Source of the DNA: Arctopsyche grandis
Taxonomy: Eukaryota > Arthropoda > Insecta > Trichoptera > Hydropsychidae
Assembly: GCF_051622035.1 (NCBI RefSeq)
Contig: NC_135356.1
Location: 26,256,839-26,320,838 of the forward strand
Direction: 5' to 3'
Length of the DNA: 64,000 nt
Numbering within the stretch: the stretch's first letter is position 1; each line of letters begins with the position of its first letter. A program made the position numbers and the translations under genes. The notes beneath the pieces were generated by a model. The model did no database searches. It had not been told where the DNA came from and saw only the letters and a program-made list of their open reading frames with translations. Shown here one piece after another: positions 23,164 through 36,869 of this stretch.

Positions 23164-24560
23164 TAATGAAAAAATACCCAATCGCTTAATAACTTTTTTT
23201 GAAAATATTAAACGGTCGTTTATATTGCCATAATTAATCAAAGTGGAATTGAAGTCTCGTCTTGAACATTCGTATTAACAAAAGTGGCTTAACTGAGCAA
23301 CTATGAGTTATATATTCAGCTTTTAACAGCTGTCGTGTTAAAATTTAATTATGTCGTGGCATATCCTCGAGATCTCGCTACAGTTAATTTAAATTTAAAT
23401 TCAACGTTAATATCTACCTAAAGGAGTGCAATTCTGCGGTACAATTTCAAGCACGAAGCTCAACGTCGATGCTTCCGACAGCGATTTGAAAATATGTGCA
23501 ATATGTATGTTTATGTAAAAACGGCAAATATTAGACGTCTACTCGCTCTCCAACATTCAAATTGCGAATGGGGCTGATATGAATTTAAGTTTCCTGTCAT
23601 ATAATGCTCGTTTTATTTCCGGTCGAGGTATTTTTGATCATTTTGAAACGGCGAATGCGCGTGTCAACGTCATGGAAAAGATTGACAGCTATTCTTAATT
23701 GAAGTAACGCGAAAATGGTACGCTATCGAAAGAGGAGAGCGTATCAATCGGACACGACACGATACAGTGAAAGTTTATTCAACCCCCCCCCCCCCCTCCC
23801 CTTACTGCATTTTATTAATTATCTAAATCAGGAAATATATCGCGCTAGTATTATATGATACAAATTAATTGTATTAATTCGCTGAATATTACACAATGCT
23901 GTCTGCATATTAACGCGATGCAATATAAAAGCAAACAAGGATCCGTCATTTGGTACTAGTTCAGTAAATGTATGTATGTACATACATGCTATTTACTCGC
24001 TTGTCGATATACATACATACATATATACATATACATATGTGTTAAAATATGTCACAATATCCGTATGACACAATTAATTTATCATCTGACTGGTCAGGCA
24101 GAATCAGTCAATATATATTTGGTTTTTCGATGGATTCTGGTTTTTTCATCCACTTTTTAAAGATAGTTCACAGAACTTAGTCTTTCAATGATTTTGATGA
24201 ATTTTATTTTCAGTACTGCGTTTCGTGAAATCTTCACTTGACTAGTAATTTGAGTCGAAAAGCCACATTTTTGTTTAACACATTCTTGGGGTTATCGTAA
24301 TATAATCAGTCTTTTCCATAATTCGTAATATTAACGCATTGTTGAAAAGCATTGTGTAAAAAATCTGAATTGTCAAAGCTAATAAATATATATTTACTGG
24401 CGAACAGCGGTGAAACTGTATTTTCGCCTGTAGAAACTGTATCTACTAGTTGTAGTTGTAATTTGTATTTGAGTATCAATTATATAAAACGCTAGATAAA
24501 ATATATTACTACTGACAAGTATGTACACTTGGAAGGTATCATATACACATACTAAGATTT
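23164..24560. other. Intergenic DNA with C run and AT repeats
   Basis: No gene is supported. Contains a 14-base C run (about 23784) and ACATACATATATACATA-type runs near 23970-24040. Confidence 0.4.
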
Positions 24561-25640
24561 GTAAATAGGTTTTTTTCCTATTATGCTGTACATTAAGGGG
24601 GACCACTAGTGTGACCGCGTGAAAAAAAGGTGACTTTTGGGATTTAAAATAAAAAAAACTACTGGATGTTTTATGGATATATTTATAGATATATACTAAA
24701 TATATAAGAAAATTCAGCGAGCTATACGCAATCTCCAAAAAAAAAGTACCCCCACTGCTGCAGTGATAGCGACCTTCACAGTGCCTGAAATCAAAAAAAT
24801 AAAAAAGTGTATTAAACAAGAAGATATTTTCCGTACCATGAACCTCGATCAAAAAAAAAAAAAAAAAATTCGCGCATAAATTTGTTGATTTTTGGCCAGC
24901 CAAAATTACATTTTTTATTCAATCAGAAAACTGGAAGTTCATGGCACGGAGAAACATATATAAAAGAAGCTGAAAAAAAAATCAAATCGATCGGATGATT
25001 CATTCTTGAGTTATAACTGCAGCAAATTTGAAAAATGTAGTTTCAAGAAAAACGCGGTTAAAGTTTAAGTTATTGATTTCGTGGTTATAAATCAAGAAAT
25101 ATCATACCTACTGCTAAACTGCTATTCCAGGCCCATGCAATGCACCTTCCTCTTCTTTGAAAGACAGCTGTTGGGCTGCTTAAGCTTTTCTTCGAGCTGA
25201 TCGGCCCTCTTTCGAAGCAGCTTGTTGACGATGATCTGCTATTGTCAGCGGCATAATCGATTGCTGCAGGTCCAACTATTATTCCCCATCACATTGAACA
25301 TTTTTTAAATAGAAGAATAACCGTCATTGAATATTGACGTAGCAAAATAATTGGATAGTTCTATAATTTTGAGACCACTGGAGTTTATTAATTAATTTGA
25401 TAGTTATTTTTTATGTATCCTTGCTTTTTCCTCCTAAGGTCGTATCAAAGTTCTTCTTCTTCAAAAAAAATTTTTTTTTAAATGTCACACTAGTGGTCCC
25501 CCTTAACATTAGAATAATATAATACTATGATTACTAACCAAATTAAATTAAATTGTAAAATAGAAAATGATCAGGAGATCAGTAGCTATTAAAATAGATA
25601 TAAGATGTATTGTGAACATAATTTCGTAATAATGAAAATA
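24561..25640 (+). repeat. Family G repeat, split by a TTAA element
   Basis: 24561-24592 (TTATGCTGTACA end) and 25507-25640 (CATTAGAATAATATAATACT, GATCAGTAGCTATTAAAATA, GTATTGTGAACATAATTTC) together match the unbroken copy 36870-37055 (reverse strand). Possibly a LINE 3' end, given the A-rich finish; class unknown. Confidence 0.7.
24593..25506. mobile_element. TTAA element, family F, 19-bp perfect TIRs
   Basis: TIR GGGGGACCACTAGTGTGAC (24597-24615) is matched exactly in reverse at 25484-25502, with TTAA on both sides (24593-24596, 25503-25506). About 906 bp inside the duplications. ORFs within are not transposase-like. Insertion into a family G copy is confirmed by the uninterrupted TACATTAACATT at the matching point near 37012. 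Confidence 0.9.
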
Positions 25641-25794
25641 CACATATACACATACTAGTTAAATACGTAAATTCACAGGCAATTAAATGTAAACTTCGAC
25701 TAGTAGATGTGTATGTTTTCATATCTGATTTAGTGTAGGTATTTTCAAACGAAAATGTTTTGTGTGCGTTTTAACGTGAATAATTTGTTATTAA

Positions 25795-25876
25795 CCGCTT
25801 AGCTGCCCAAAGCGCCTTAAGGCGCAAACAGCCGTATCTATTATACGCTCAGCTAGTCGGCTGGGCGTCTAAGCGG
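25795..25876. mobile_element. 82-bp TTAA mini-element
   Basis: CCGCTTAGCTGCCCA and its inverse TGGGCGTCTAAGCGG are flanked by TTAA at 25791-25794 and 25877-25880. An internal palindrome GCGCCTTAAGGCGC (25812-25825) adds a second stem. Too short to code. Confidence 0.8.
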
Positions 25877-25880
25877 TTAA

Positions 25881-26685
25881 CAATCAATTCTTAAAAATAT
25901 ATTTCATAACCTAACCTTGGCTGTCTACGGAAGGCGTCGTTTGACGAAGAATTACAAAAACAACAACAATATTATGTACGTTTGAACTTTTTCAGAGATT
26001 TTGACATTTTGCGGTGTTTCTTCTTCGATGCCTTCTTATTACAATTATTTGGCTCACCAAATTCTGTGAAATTAAATGAAGGCGGCTTCAAATAAAATAT
26101 GGGCATGGTGAAACTATATTTAACTACCCACCCTATCGTGTAAAAAAACGATCATTTAAAAAATAAAAGGTTTCTGAGAAAAACAAAAAGAACTTCGATT
26201 CTCGAGCGTAAAAGTACTACTTCCGGTCGAGGTAAAAATATTTAAAACATATTAGTAAATTTTAGTCTAATTTGTTGAGCAGATTGGGAGATAATTGAAT
26301 TCTAAAATTAAAAAAAGGGGAGATAAGGCGAGGTACCATTTCCGGTCAACTTAAAAATTTACATCGATAAGCATTTCAGTAACCGATAAGTTTCAGTTCG
26401 ATAGGACTAACGGTGTTCAAATATTTCCCAAAATACACAGACATACCTACATATGTACTAAAACACAAGTACACATCCTAACAAACACACATTTTTTCTG
26501 GATTATGAAAATGTGACCAGTGATCGATTCTAAATTAGTTCAAATCAATCAAAATCTCGAGTTCGAATTTTCGCATGATCCCAAAACTTCATCTATTCTT
26601 ACTACGTACATATATAGATAAAGTAAATATATAAGAAAATAGCAACTCGACTAAGAAAATATATGCAAATTGTTTCTTTCTTTTT
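25881..26685. other. Intergenic DNA, no supported gene
   Basis: Two ACTTCCGGTCGAGGTA/ATTTCCGGTCAACTTA-like blocks (26218, 26339) and a repeat of the 10437 block at 26584 are the only structure seen. Confidence 0.35.
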
Positions 26686-26689
26686 CTCA

Positions 26690-26815
26690 AATTTTCTTAT
26701 TTTAAACTTTTCAATTAGTTTCCTTAGCCATTTCATATATTCTATTGCCAGTAGTATTATTGTTACGTGGCTTTTCTTTGACATTTTGAGAAAAACCGAT
26801 ATTACTGATTATGAA
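26690..26815 (-). pseudogene. hAT transposase fragment
   Basis: The minus strand reads RNNNTTGNRIYEMAKE and, one frameshift later, LIEKFKIRKFE. This aligns with SNNTVNNSLDEMVKEVEIQ...LIEKLRTRKFA at 42.7 kb, the hAT (ZBED/SCAN-like) transposase region before the first catalytic Asp. Heavily decayed; the palindromic element follows upstream. Confidence 0.5.
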
Positions 26816-26830
26816 CTCTGAACAAAAATT

Positions 26831-27325
26831 AACAATGGTGCGTGACCCTGTGCACCATTGTTCATTTTTATGGTGAACCTTTTTTTGCTCCCTAGCTTTG
26901 TAGTTTGCCCTGTTTCCTGGAAAATAGACCCAAAACGCCCTGTTTCCTGGAAAAAGCCCACTTCCGCGCCTATATCTGGCTATGACTAGTGAGCGGACCC
27001 AAAGCGCGCCGTTCATTGTTCAATTTTTCGCCGTCCTTTGTTAAAGGTTCGCCGAACCTTTTATTTTTCATTCTAACTTTGTAGCCAAACCGCCCTGATT
27101 CCTGGAAAAAGCACGCTCCCTATCCGCCCTTTAGTTATGACTAGTGGTAGGACCGGAAGCGTGCTTTTTCCAGGAAACAGGGCGTTTTGGGTCTATTTTC
27201 CAGGAAACAGGGCAAACTACAAAGCTAGAGTGCAAAAAAAGGTTCATCATAAAAATGAACAATGCACGGCGAACAATGAACAAAGAACGGCGCAAACTTG
27301 GTCCGCTCCTTAGTTATGACAAATG
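26831..27325. mobile_element. Large palindromic element, family C
   Basis: Arms about 26847-26965 and 27158-27275 are near-identical inverses sharing GCCCTGTTTCCTGGAAAA twice, AGACCCAAAACGCCCTG and CTTTGTAGTTTGCCCTG. The spacer holds the family C core GTTAAAGGTTCGCCGAACC, a third CCTGATTCCTGGAAAAAGC and two ATGACTAGT junctions. An 11-bp perfect hairpin AACAATGGTGC flanks it at 26831-26862. Confidence 0.7.
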
Positions 27326-28075
27326 CTATAGCGTTGCCGATTTTTTTTTCGCAGCATCAGAAGTGCTTGCAATATCAAAGATTAATTGGTCATAGCACTG
27401 GTCTACGATCTACATGAGATATACACTTTAAAACTCTATGTATATTTGTATAGATATCATTTTTACTTAAACATTCATCTTTATTTAACCATGGATGTGA
27501 TACTTTTATAAAGATCTTATCCACTAAACATTTAGTATGAATTTAGAATTTTTATTTTCCTCTTTCCATGTAGTATGTATGGGTTCGTTTTCATACATAT
27601 GCACGGGTTGTAAATCAAGGAATTGTGTGATTTTTTGTATTTGTCATTTTGCGCACACATATTGTGTACGTTTGTATGTTTTTTTTTTCCAATTACGCCA
27701 ATTAACCAATTATTGTCGTGTTTGCGTTGAAAACGTTTTTTTCCCAATTTATTCGGTTTTTTATTTCTAATTTAGGTGTGGCGTTTCGATAACGATCTGT
27801 CGTTTCTACGATGCGATTGCACGTACGTTGATTTTCCTAATTTGCTTTTGCACGCATCTCCAATTACACGATTCATGTTTAAATTATACAACTGCAGATT
27901 TTCAGGAAGTGCAATATGCCATTAATCGACTTTCTACATTTTCTATTAGCTTGCATTCACACAATATTTGCGAATTAGAAAGATTTTGTAACTGAAAATA
28001 ATTTAGTATATGTACATATATATGCATATCCATACAGTTTTAAAGAACTTATGTATAATATCTCTTCGTATTGGC
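27326..28075. other. AT-rich intergenic DNA
   Basis: Short overlapping frames only; no gene or recognised repeat. Confidence 0.4.
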
Positions 28076-28081
28076 CATCCA

Positions 28082-28244
28082 ATGTAGGATAACGCTTAGG
28101 TAAAACGCATATGTTGTCCTTTTCACCCCATGTCGACCAATAGCATTTCGCGCGTACAAATGTTCTACTGTCTGCGCGAAATGCTATTGGTCGAGAGGCG
28201 GTGAAAGAGACAGCATATACATTTTACCTGAGTATTATCCTACA
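28082..28244. mobile_element. Foldback MITE with 73-bp arms
   Basis: 28082-28154 (ATGTAGGATAACGCTTAGGT..., CGACCAATAGCATTTCGCG) pairs with 28172-28244 (CGCGAAATGCTATTGGTCG, ...ACCTGAGTATTATCCTACA) across a 17-base loop, with mismatches mainly mid-arm. Confidence 0.75.
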
Positions 28245-29470
28245 CCGGATGGAATATAATATTAAATATATTATATATGTCCTTAAAATTTACTACAAAT
28301 TTTACACTACCACAAATTTTGAAACTTTTACATTTCAACATTTTATAGAACATACATATGTACCTATGTAGACATGTTTATAACGAGAAAGTTCAATTTT
28401 TGACTTATTTTACTTTTACTAGGGAAATTCAGTGAAATTTCATTATTTGGCAATGGCCAAACCATCCTTTGTAATCGGTACATTGTTTTCTTCTCATCAT
28501 CATCGTCACACCACTATAAATGTATATGAATAAAACTGTACAGATATAAAGCCAAGCATTCTGCGGTTCATTAAAATTACTCAAACAAAGAAAATTAACG
28601 CTTTTAAATAAATTCGAAGTACTTTGACAGTTCAAGAGATTCCAAGCTCAATAGAATCAGAGAGCTCGAGTTTAAAGCATGTGTATTGAGTGGAAAAACT
28701 TTGACAGTGTCAAAGATCTTCTGGGAAAACGCAGTTGCGAAATTTGGCGAAAGTTTGCTTTTATATTTCATATACATACATACATGTGTATGTAAGGGAA
28801 AGAGCATATTTATGATTGAATTCGACCTTTTCAAGTAGACATTGTTATTTTCTTGTGAAAAGGAAATACACGGAAGACATTCGGATGTGTCTTTGTATAG
28901 TCGTTTTTTAAAGCTACATAGCTCGCTAACGACTGAAACGTGCGATCGATAGGAGGAATTCTCTCAAATTTCGCCACTCTATTATCTTCGTCTAGGAGTA
29001 TTATCAAATTTCACATCCATCTACTCGGCAACGAGAAAAAACATACACATAAATAAAAACGGCAGATATAACTGGAGCGCTTTTGGCATCTTTGGTGATA
29101 TGCGTGAAAAACTACATACTACTATGTATGTATGTAAGTTTATGTATTATAAGTTATAATTTATAACTATGTACGTTAAACTAACATGGATCTCTTAGTC
29201 ATACTTTAGTCAACATTGATGGTCTGATGAAGGAAGGTTGGAATGTTTAGCGTTGTCCAGTCGAAAAGCATGCTGTGGTTTCTTGATGACGTGTCTTGCT
29301 TGTAAAGGATTTTTTTAGGAAAAAATCGTAGTTAAATAAGTTACAAACACCTGAATTGTAAAACTTTGTATGTAAAAAATGTAGCTTTGATTTTAAAAAC
29401 GTAAAATCAAAAATGAAATCAGTCTGATGAAAACTATATACATACGTGTAAATATATGTATATTTAGATG
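28245..29470. other. Intergenic DNA, no supported gene
   Basis: Only AT-rich sequence and ACATACATATG-type runs are visible. Confidence 0.4.
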
Positions 29471-29474
29471 TTTT

Positions 29475-29645
29475 TTTTTAAATGCTTTTTATTATTACTA
29501 AATTATGTTCACAGTGTATCTTGTATCGATTTTAACAGCTACTGATCTACTGATCATTTTCTATTTTACAATTTTATTGATTTATTTTATTTGTTAGTGT
29601 TTGTAGTATTAAATTATTTTACAGCTTAATAGGAAAAATAGCTCA
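29475..29645 (-). repeat. Family G repeat copy
   Basis: Shares AAATGCTTTTTATTATTA, AAATTATGTTCACA, GCTACTGATCTACTGATCAT and TTTTCTATTTTACAATTT with 36870-37055, in the same orientation. Confidence 0.7.
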
Positions 29646-29681
29646 AAAATCTATTAATATATATTTTGGTGTATTATTAGT

Positions 29682-29813
29682 AGAGGTAGGACCGGAAGCG
29701 TGCCGTTTATTGTTCAATTGTTGTAAATGCTTTGTAAAAAAAGGTTCGGCAAACCTTTAACGATGCATTTACAACATTTTAACAATAAACGGCCCCCTCA
29801 GGGTCCGGGCTCT
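29682..29813. mobile_element. Family C palindromic MITE
   Basis: AGAGGTAGGACCGGAAGCGTG, TTGTAAATGCTTTGTAAA, the centre AAAGGTTCGGCAAACCTTT and the complementary half GCATTTACAAC ... GGGTCCGGGCTCT make a near-complete palindrome. It adjoins a family G copy. Confidence 0.75.
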
Positions 29814-30945
29814 AATTACTAGTCGTTGCAATGTCGAAATTTTGGTAAAAGTCTGCATTCTCAACAGGCGAACCCTCGGAAGCGAGGCTCTGTCGACCCG
29901 CTCCTTCCTGTGATTGGCTACTCTTTGCGATGCCAATTGTATTGCCGTGCCCTGAATTAACTCGACTATTACCTGATGAAATACTCCGACATATACTGGG
30001 CAGCGTACGGAAATTCCGCTTCCGAGCCTATCCGCCCTGTCGAGAATTCAGACTTTTACCGAAATTTTTTGAATTTTTGTTTTGCAATAAAAACTGTTTC
30101 CATGAAATTCTCATAGTTTGTTACTTCATATGTTTGTTTGATATTATTTTAGGAGAAAAATTAGAAAAAAACATCAATTTTGGGTTGAAATATAAATAAA
30201 TAAAAAGGTTAAAGTTTTTTACACATTTTCATAATCTAATTTTCCTTCGAAATTGGAAAATTAGATTATGAAACTTTAATTAATTATAAACATACAATAA
30301 GTAATCAAATACTTAATAAATATTATATTATATCTCAAAAAAAAAATCTAATCGACCGTTATTCTTCATATGTGGGTTAGGTACATGAAATGAAATCATC
30401 AACATTTCTTTCTAAAGCGGTACTTATTTCCAGGGCCGCAATTTTAATGTATTCATATTTGTCATTTAAAATATTTATTCCGTGTCATGGTTTTATCGTC
30501 AAACTTTTTCCAGCACATAATGTACGTAACGTAAGTACATAGGTTTCTCATCGCAAGAGCAAATTTATTATTTAGATTTCTTTTTCTTTTATGCTTTCGC
30601 AACCTTCCTTATGGATTATAGGTACGCTCAATTTTGACATTGTTATGAACCGTGTCGTCGATAATGACACATCTCACACCGGCGACATTGCAAATTATGC
30701 GATCGCACGATCTCACACTTTGTCATAATGCATATATATCAGCGGTCTTCAAACTGTTTACATCGAGCACCCTCGCCTCACCTAACCCAAAATTTTGACT
30801 AGATCGGACCACCAACAAGCATCAATTGCAAATAAAATTTACGAACAATTTTTTTCTTTTAATTCTTATTTTGTACATTTTTGATTTAGTTATTTTTTAA
30901 ATTTTGGTTATTTACATATATATTTGTGAGGTTTAGTTTTCTAAC
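29814..30945. other. Intergenic DNA with hAT-like terminus
   Basis: A possible solo hAT end CAGCGGTCTTCAAACTGTTT lies at 30749. A 20-bp inverted pair, TTTCATAATCTAATTTTCC and GGAAAATTAGATTATGAAA, sits at 30226-30273. No gene seen. Confidence 0.35.
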
Positions 30946-30949
30946 CTAG

Positions 30950-31140
30950 AAGAGTGGATGTATGAATATAATTACTTGCATGAGTTGAAGAATGGCTAAG
31001 TTGTCCAATAAACCAATTTTATTCCACTGCCTATGTCTCCTGACAACCAGATCCTACATCACGGACGAGCCCCCAAAATGTTACAAGAGGACAACTTAAC
31101 CATTCAATTCACGCATGTAAACCTAATCATTCATATATGA
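30950..31140. repeat. Inverted repeat with about 28-bp arms
   Basis: GAAGAATGGCTAAGTTGTCC (ends 31007) and GGACAACTTAACCATTC (starts 31087) are inverses within a longer weak match, around an 80-bp spacer containing GGACGAGCCCCCAAAATGTTAC, which resembles a retroelement LTR junction. Confidence 0.5.
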
Positions 31141-31447
31141 AACTAAATCCCACTTAAATCATTTTTTTAGATTTACTTACGGTCACGTGCAGTGCGATAA
31201 TCTTTCAAAGCGGAAAAGTTTTTTCGGAAAACTTGTCTGTCGTAGAATTTTACTACGACATATTTCTCTAGAATATAAGCTTCTGAACAAAAACTTTTAT
31301 AATTATATCATATAATTATTGTTTATTTTTTGTACAGAACGTTTTTTTTTATTTTGATTCTCAGCATGCAAATCGCAAGAGTATGAAATTAGCACATAAC
31401 ATCATATATGACACCGTCTTATGCAAGCCTGCGCTTCTGGTTTAAGT

Positions 31448-33180
<1,733 letters not shown>

Positions 33181-33184
33181 AGTT

Positions 33185-33355
33185 TGTAGGATGGTTTTGC
33201 CAATTTGAAAAGGAACCGTTTCGAAAATGAAATCAGATAAATTGGCAAACTTTAATAGGATAATAAATAGTATTTGCAATGTAGGGAAGTTTTTCTGGGG
33301 AGCGTTTTGAATGATTTGAAGTATTTCTACGGTACTGCTGGTCAGACTTGGATAT
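33185..33355. repeat. Two SINE fragments in opposite orientation
   Basis: 33195-33262 is SINE body on the minus strand (AATCAGATAAATTGGCAAACT); 33328-33354 is body start on the plus strand (TACTGCTGGTCAGACTTGG). A family C element begins right after. Confidence 0.6.
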
Positions 33356-33364
33356 TTGTGATAA

Positions 33365-33498
33365 TTAGAGGTAGGACCGGAAGCGCGCCGTCTATTGTTC
33401 CATTATTGTAAATGCTTTGTAAAAAAGGTTCGGCAAACCTTTAACAATGCATTTACAACATGTGCACAATGGACAGCGTGCTCTGGGTCCGCTCTTTA
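33365..33498. mobile_element. Family C palindromic MITE
   Basis: AGAGGTAGGACCGGAAGCGCG, TTGTAAATGCTTTGTAAA, AAAGGTTCGGCAAACCTTTA, GCATTTACAACA and GGGTCCGCTCT. Flanked by GTGATAATT and AGTGATAATAA. Confidence 0.75.
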
Positions 33499-33763
33499 GT
33501 GATAATAAATAAATCGTGTACAACCATACTATTACATATAATAGTATGCTATAGCATTCTAAACACGTTTTATAACTATTTGAAATATCGTTTTTTTTTT
33601 TTTGAAATTTAGGATTATGAATGTAGCAGGCTTTAATATCAAATATTTGTACTACATATTTGCCAAATACTACAATTTTATATTTGATATAAAGTCAATT
33701 CAAAATATTCTAGATAGGTTACGCTAGATTAAACTATGCACTTACATTAAACCTAAGCGAAAA

Positions 33764-34155
33764 CCAGCAGAATAGACTAGTCGTTAGTTTATAATGCTTT
33801 GAACAGAGTGGTCATGGGTTCAAATTCCACTGCTTTCTGATGGCCAGATCTTGGATTTGTGACTCCATGTCGAACGTTTCCTATCAGAGTTTGAAAATTT
33901 ATCGAATTTCCATTGAAACAGTTCCAACAATTTGGCAACCTTACGCATTACCCAAAATCTCGAGTTTCGCTGAATTGCATAAAATGCTGCAAATGTACAC
34001 ATTTAACCGTAGATGTCTGTGTATGCTAATTGATATGTATTTACTTTGTGTAATACTACATAGTATCAAATGTACAATGTTTCTAGCCAAGAAGGTGCAT
34101 TGGGGTTACCCGTCAGACCTTCCTGGTATAAATTAAAATAAATAAATAAATAAAA
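33764..34155 (+). repeat. SINE type B, full length
   Basis: It has an AACCAGCAGAATAGACTAGT head, B box GGTTCAAATTCC, the shared body (CGTTTCCTATCAGAGTTTG), and the tail GAAGGTGCATTGGGGTTACC / CAGACCTTCCTGGTATA. It ends in an AAAT-rich 3' tail (TAAATAAATAAATAAA). Confidence 0.82.
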
Positions 34156-36025
34156 GAAAAAAAATTTCATCGATGAGCTCGTGGAAAACTTTCGTCATAT
34201 CAACTTTAACTTTAAATAAAAATTTTAATTGATTTTAAACAATATCCTATGCCTCCAACCAATCGATTTATCACGACAAAATTTTTGAAAAAGTACGTTT
34301 TTTTCATACATCTCTTTTTGGAGAATAATTTTGATTTTTTTTATTATTTAAAAAAATGATAAACGCTTTATATTGTGTACTTGGGTTGATTATGATACGT
34401 TTTGACTGGTAAACGAGAGTTGAAAGTCGCCATTTTGCTCGAAAGTCCCTATACAAAGTGCGTCGTGCTCGCAATGTGTCGACGTTTGAGGGAAGCGTTA
34501 TTTTCAAATATCAACTTTTTTTTCATGTTTCCGTGATTATTTTGAAAATAAAAGTTGTTGAGAGCTTCATGTAATATTTATATTTACGCTCGACTTCATA
34601 TTATTTTTCATCATATAATATTTAATTACCGGTACATGTGTACGAATCGTTCGTCGGAATTGCGCTCCAATTGCTTCTCCTTTATTTAGCTTTCTTTTAA
34701 TAATAAAAAAATCGGTGTAGTTTATAATTATCGCGTAGTTATCTACATTTGACTTATCTCCGTCCTTTCCATTTTTTTTCAATTAAATTCATTTTTATAG
34801 CACGCGAACAAACTAGGTTATTTCGCGGATATATGTATATACGATACATACACATGTTCCTTTTTCCGATGCATGAGTAATGTTCGACATAATTATCTAT
34901 GTTTTACCTTTATGCCTATTTGCAATTCACTAAAAAAAACACGTAATATTTGAATAGTTTTACAATTGAGCTGTTGATCCATTGTGCAGATAACTTTTGG
35001 CACAGGGCGTGTGACCCAAAAGTCACACAACGCATTCCTAACTGTGTCACATTTCCAATGGTTTATTATTATAGGTATTAACTTTTGTCGTAATGATCGA
35101 ATGGTTCAAATGTTAACAATTTCATTTCGGTTTTAGAACTACGTTATAAAATTGTATACACTCTAAATTATTAATGAATCGCCAGTTTTATGTCAGCTCG
35201 TTTAATCGATATCTGTCTATATTTAGAGAAAACCTGACTTAATCGCCCTATAAAGTCTAAATACCCATTTAAGATTCACCTTTGAATCCTTGCATTCTGA
35301 AGCAAATAAATATGTATTGGTCATATTGTTTGCTTAGACACATTTAGAAAACGATAAAAACCTTGTAAAAAATTACAATTTTATCACATGTGTCGAAAAC
35401 GCACATGCTTGAATTTATATTCTCTAATTATCGATTTTCTATCCTGGTAAAACTGTTTGCATATACATATGTACTAATAAGATAGGGTCCTATATTTATG
35501 GGACATGTTCTGTTTTTTAACGCTTTGTTTTCGCTGTTATGATAAAGGTTGTTGAGACACTTAAATATTACATATTTACATAACTAGCGATTGAGTTTTA
35601 TGTTCGTATGCTATTTAAGATTAGTTTTTACAGTTCTTTTTGATTTATGTGCCTCATTTTATTTGGCTCGGAAGTGAGGTGAAAAATACGCGATTCTAAC
35701 TGGTAAGTTAAGATGTTCTGACCAATAGGTGTACATATATATTTAGAAGTTTGCATAAACTAAGTAAGGTAAGTAAGCTCGTCGACCAATCCAAAGTTTG
35801 CCTACCACGTTAAATGAAATAAGATTACAAGTTAATATTCAATTCAAGTAGATAGTATAAGTTATTGGAAATAAATCATCGAAATATTATACATATTGTA
35901 TGTTTTATACAATGTCCTATATATTTGCATTTTCCGAATTTATCCATTAATTTCTTTAGTCTTTGGCGTTGAATGGGTACCCGTCAAATAACAATAGACT
36001 TCCCAATTTATGTATATACAAATTA
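34156..36025. other. AT-rich intergenic DNA
   Basis: No gene or clear repeat. Small open frames lack codon or splice support. Confidence 0.4.
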
Positions 36026-36029
36026 AGCC

Positions 36030-36598
36030 AGTTAAAACCTGTTTTTAAATTTGAATTTTGAAAATATAAAAAACCCGGTTTTCAAAAGCTAACGCACACC
36101 TAGTAACTTTCTATCGATGAGCCGTCCTGTAAAACCGAATAAAACCAAATTAGTTTTTATTTCATTTTGTTGTTTTGTTCTGCGCGAGTTTGTCGGCACG
36201 TCATCGATGGGGTTTTTCTACGTGGCAATGTCGGCGCGGCTTTGTTGGGTCACCATTTGAGCTCTCCCCCTATTAAAAATATAGGAATGAAAGTAATTAA
36301 TTTGATTTTATAAGATTTTGCAAATAATAAATTGAATTTAGTCCATTCTAGACATATTGAAATTTGTTTAAAGGTTTTTAAACTAAAGTTATAAAATTAA
36401 TGTTAAATTAATGTTATAAAATACTTCGCCATTATTACAATACAATAGTTTTGGAGCAAGCGGTGTTGACAGTGTTTATTCTGCGCGGCATTGTCAGCTT
36501 GGGTTGTCCTTCGTGGCATCGTTATGCGCGGGTTTGTTGGCACGGCAATCTCGGGGCGGTATTGTCGTGCGCGGCTTTGTCGGGTCACATTCAGAATT
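36030..36598 (+). repeat. Family H companion repeat with TTTGTCGG arrays
   Basis: Two GC-rich arrays of degenerate GCGCGG-TTTGTCGG units (36180-36252 and 36480-36598) enclose AT-rich DNA. The block from CTCTCCCCC to GACATATTGA (36260-36360) recurs at 52900-53000, as does AAAACCTGTTTTNAAATTTGAATTTTGA. Confidence 0.55.
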
Positions 36599-36784
36599 GG
36601 TAATTGGATTATTAGGCACATTACGATCGCCCAAAAGACAATTTTTGCCATGAAAATCGCGGATACGAAATATTTGGCACCCGAGTTCTCGTTGGTATGA
36701 TGGACTTTTCGGCTGCCAGATGTTCCGTTATAGAGATTTTAGTGACTTTTGGGCGAGCGTTTTGTGGGCAATAATCACCGAACC
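36599..36784 (+). mobile_element. Family H foldback element, copy 2
   Basis: Core as in copy 1 (GGACTTTTCGGCTGCCAGAT). Ends are GGTAATTGGATTATT and AATAATCACCGAACC. The stem TCGCCCAAAAG (36627-36637) pairs exactly with CTTTTGGGCGA (36746-36756), a sequence different from the stem of copy 1 at the same place. Confidence 0.65.
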
Positions 36785-36869
36785 TTCAGAATTATATTAG
36801 AAAATAATTCAGACTATGAAGAGTTAACTTGAATATCAGGTCAGATTGTATTGATTGATTTTGATTTTG

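Noticed and set aside
24394..24903. 169-codon minus-strand ORF
   Set aside because: It spans the border of a TTAA element and a family G repeat, is rich in Phe/Tyr from A/T runs and shows no domain.
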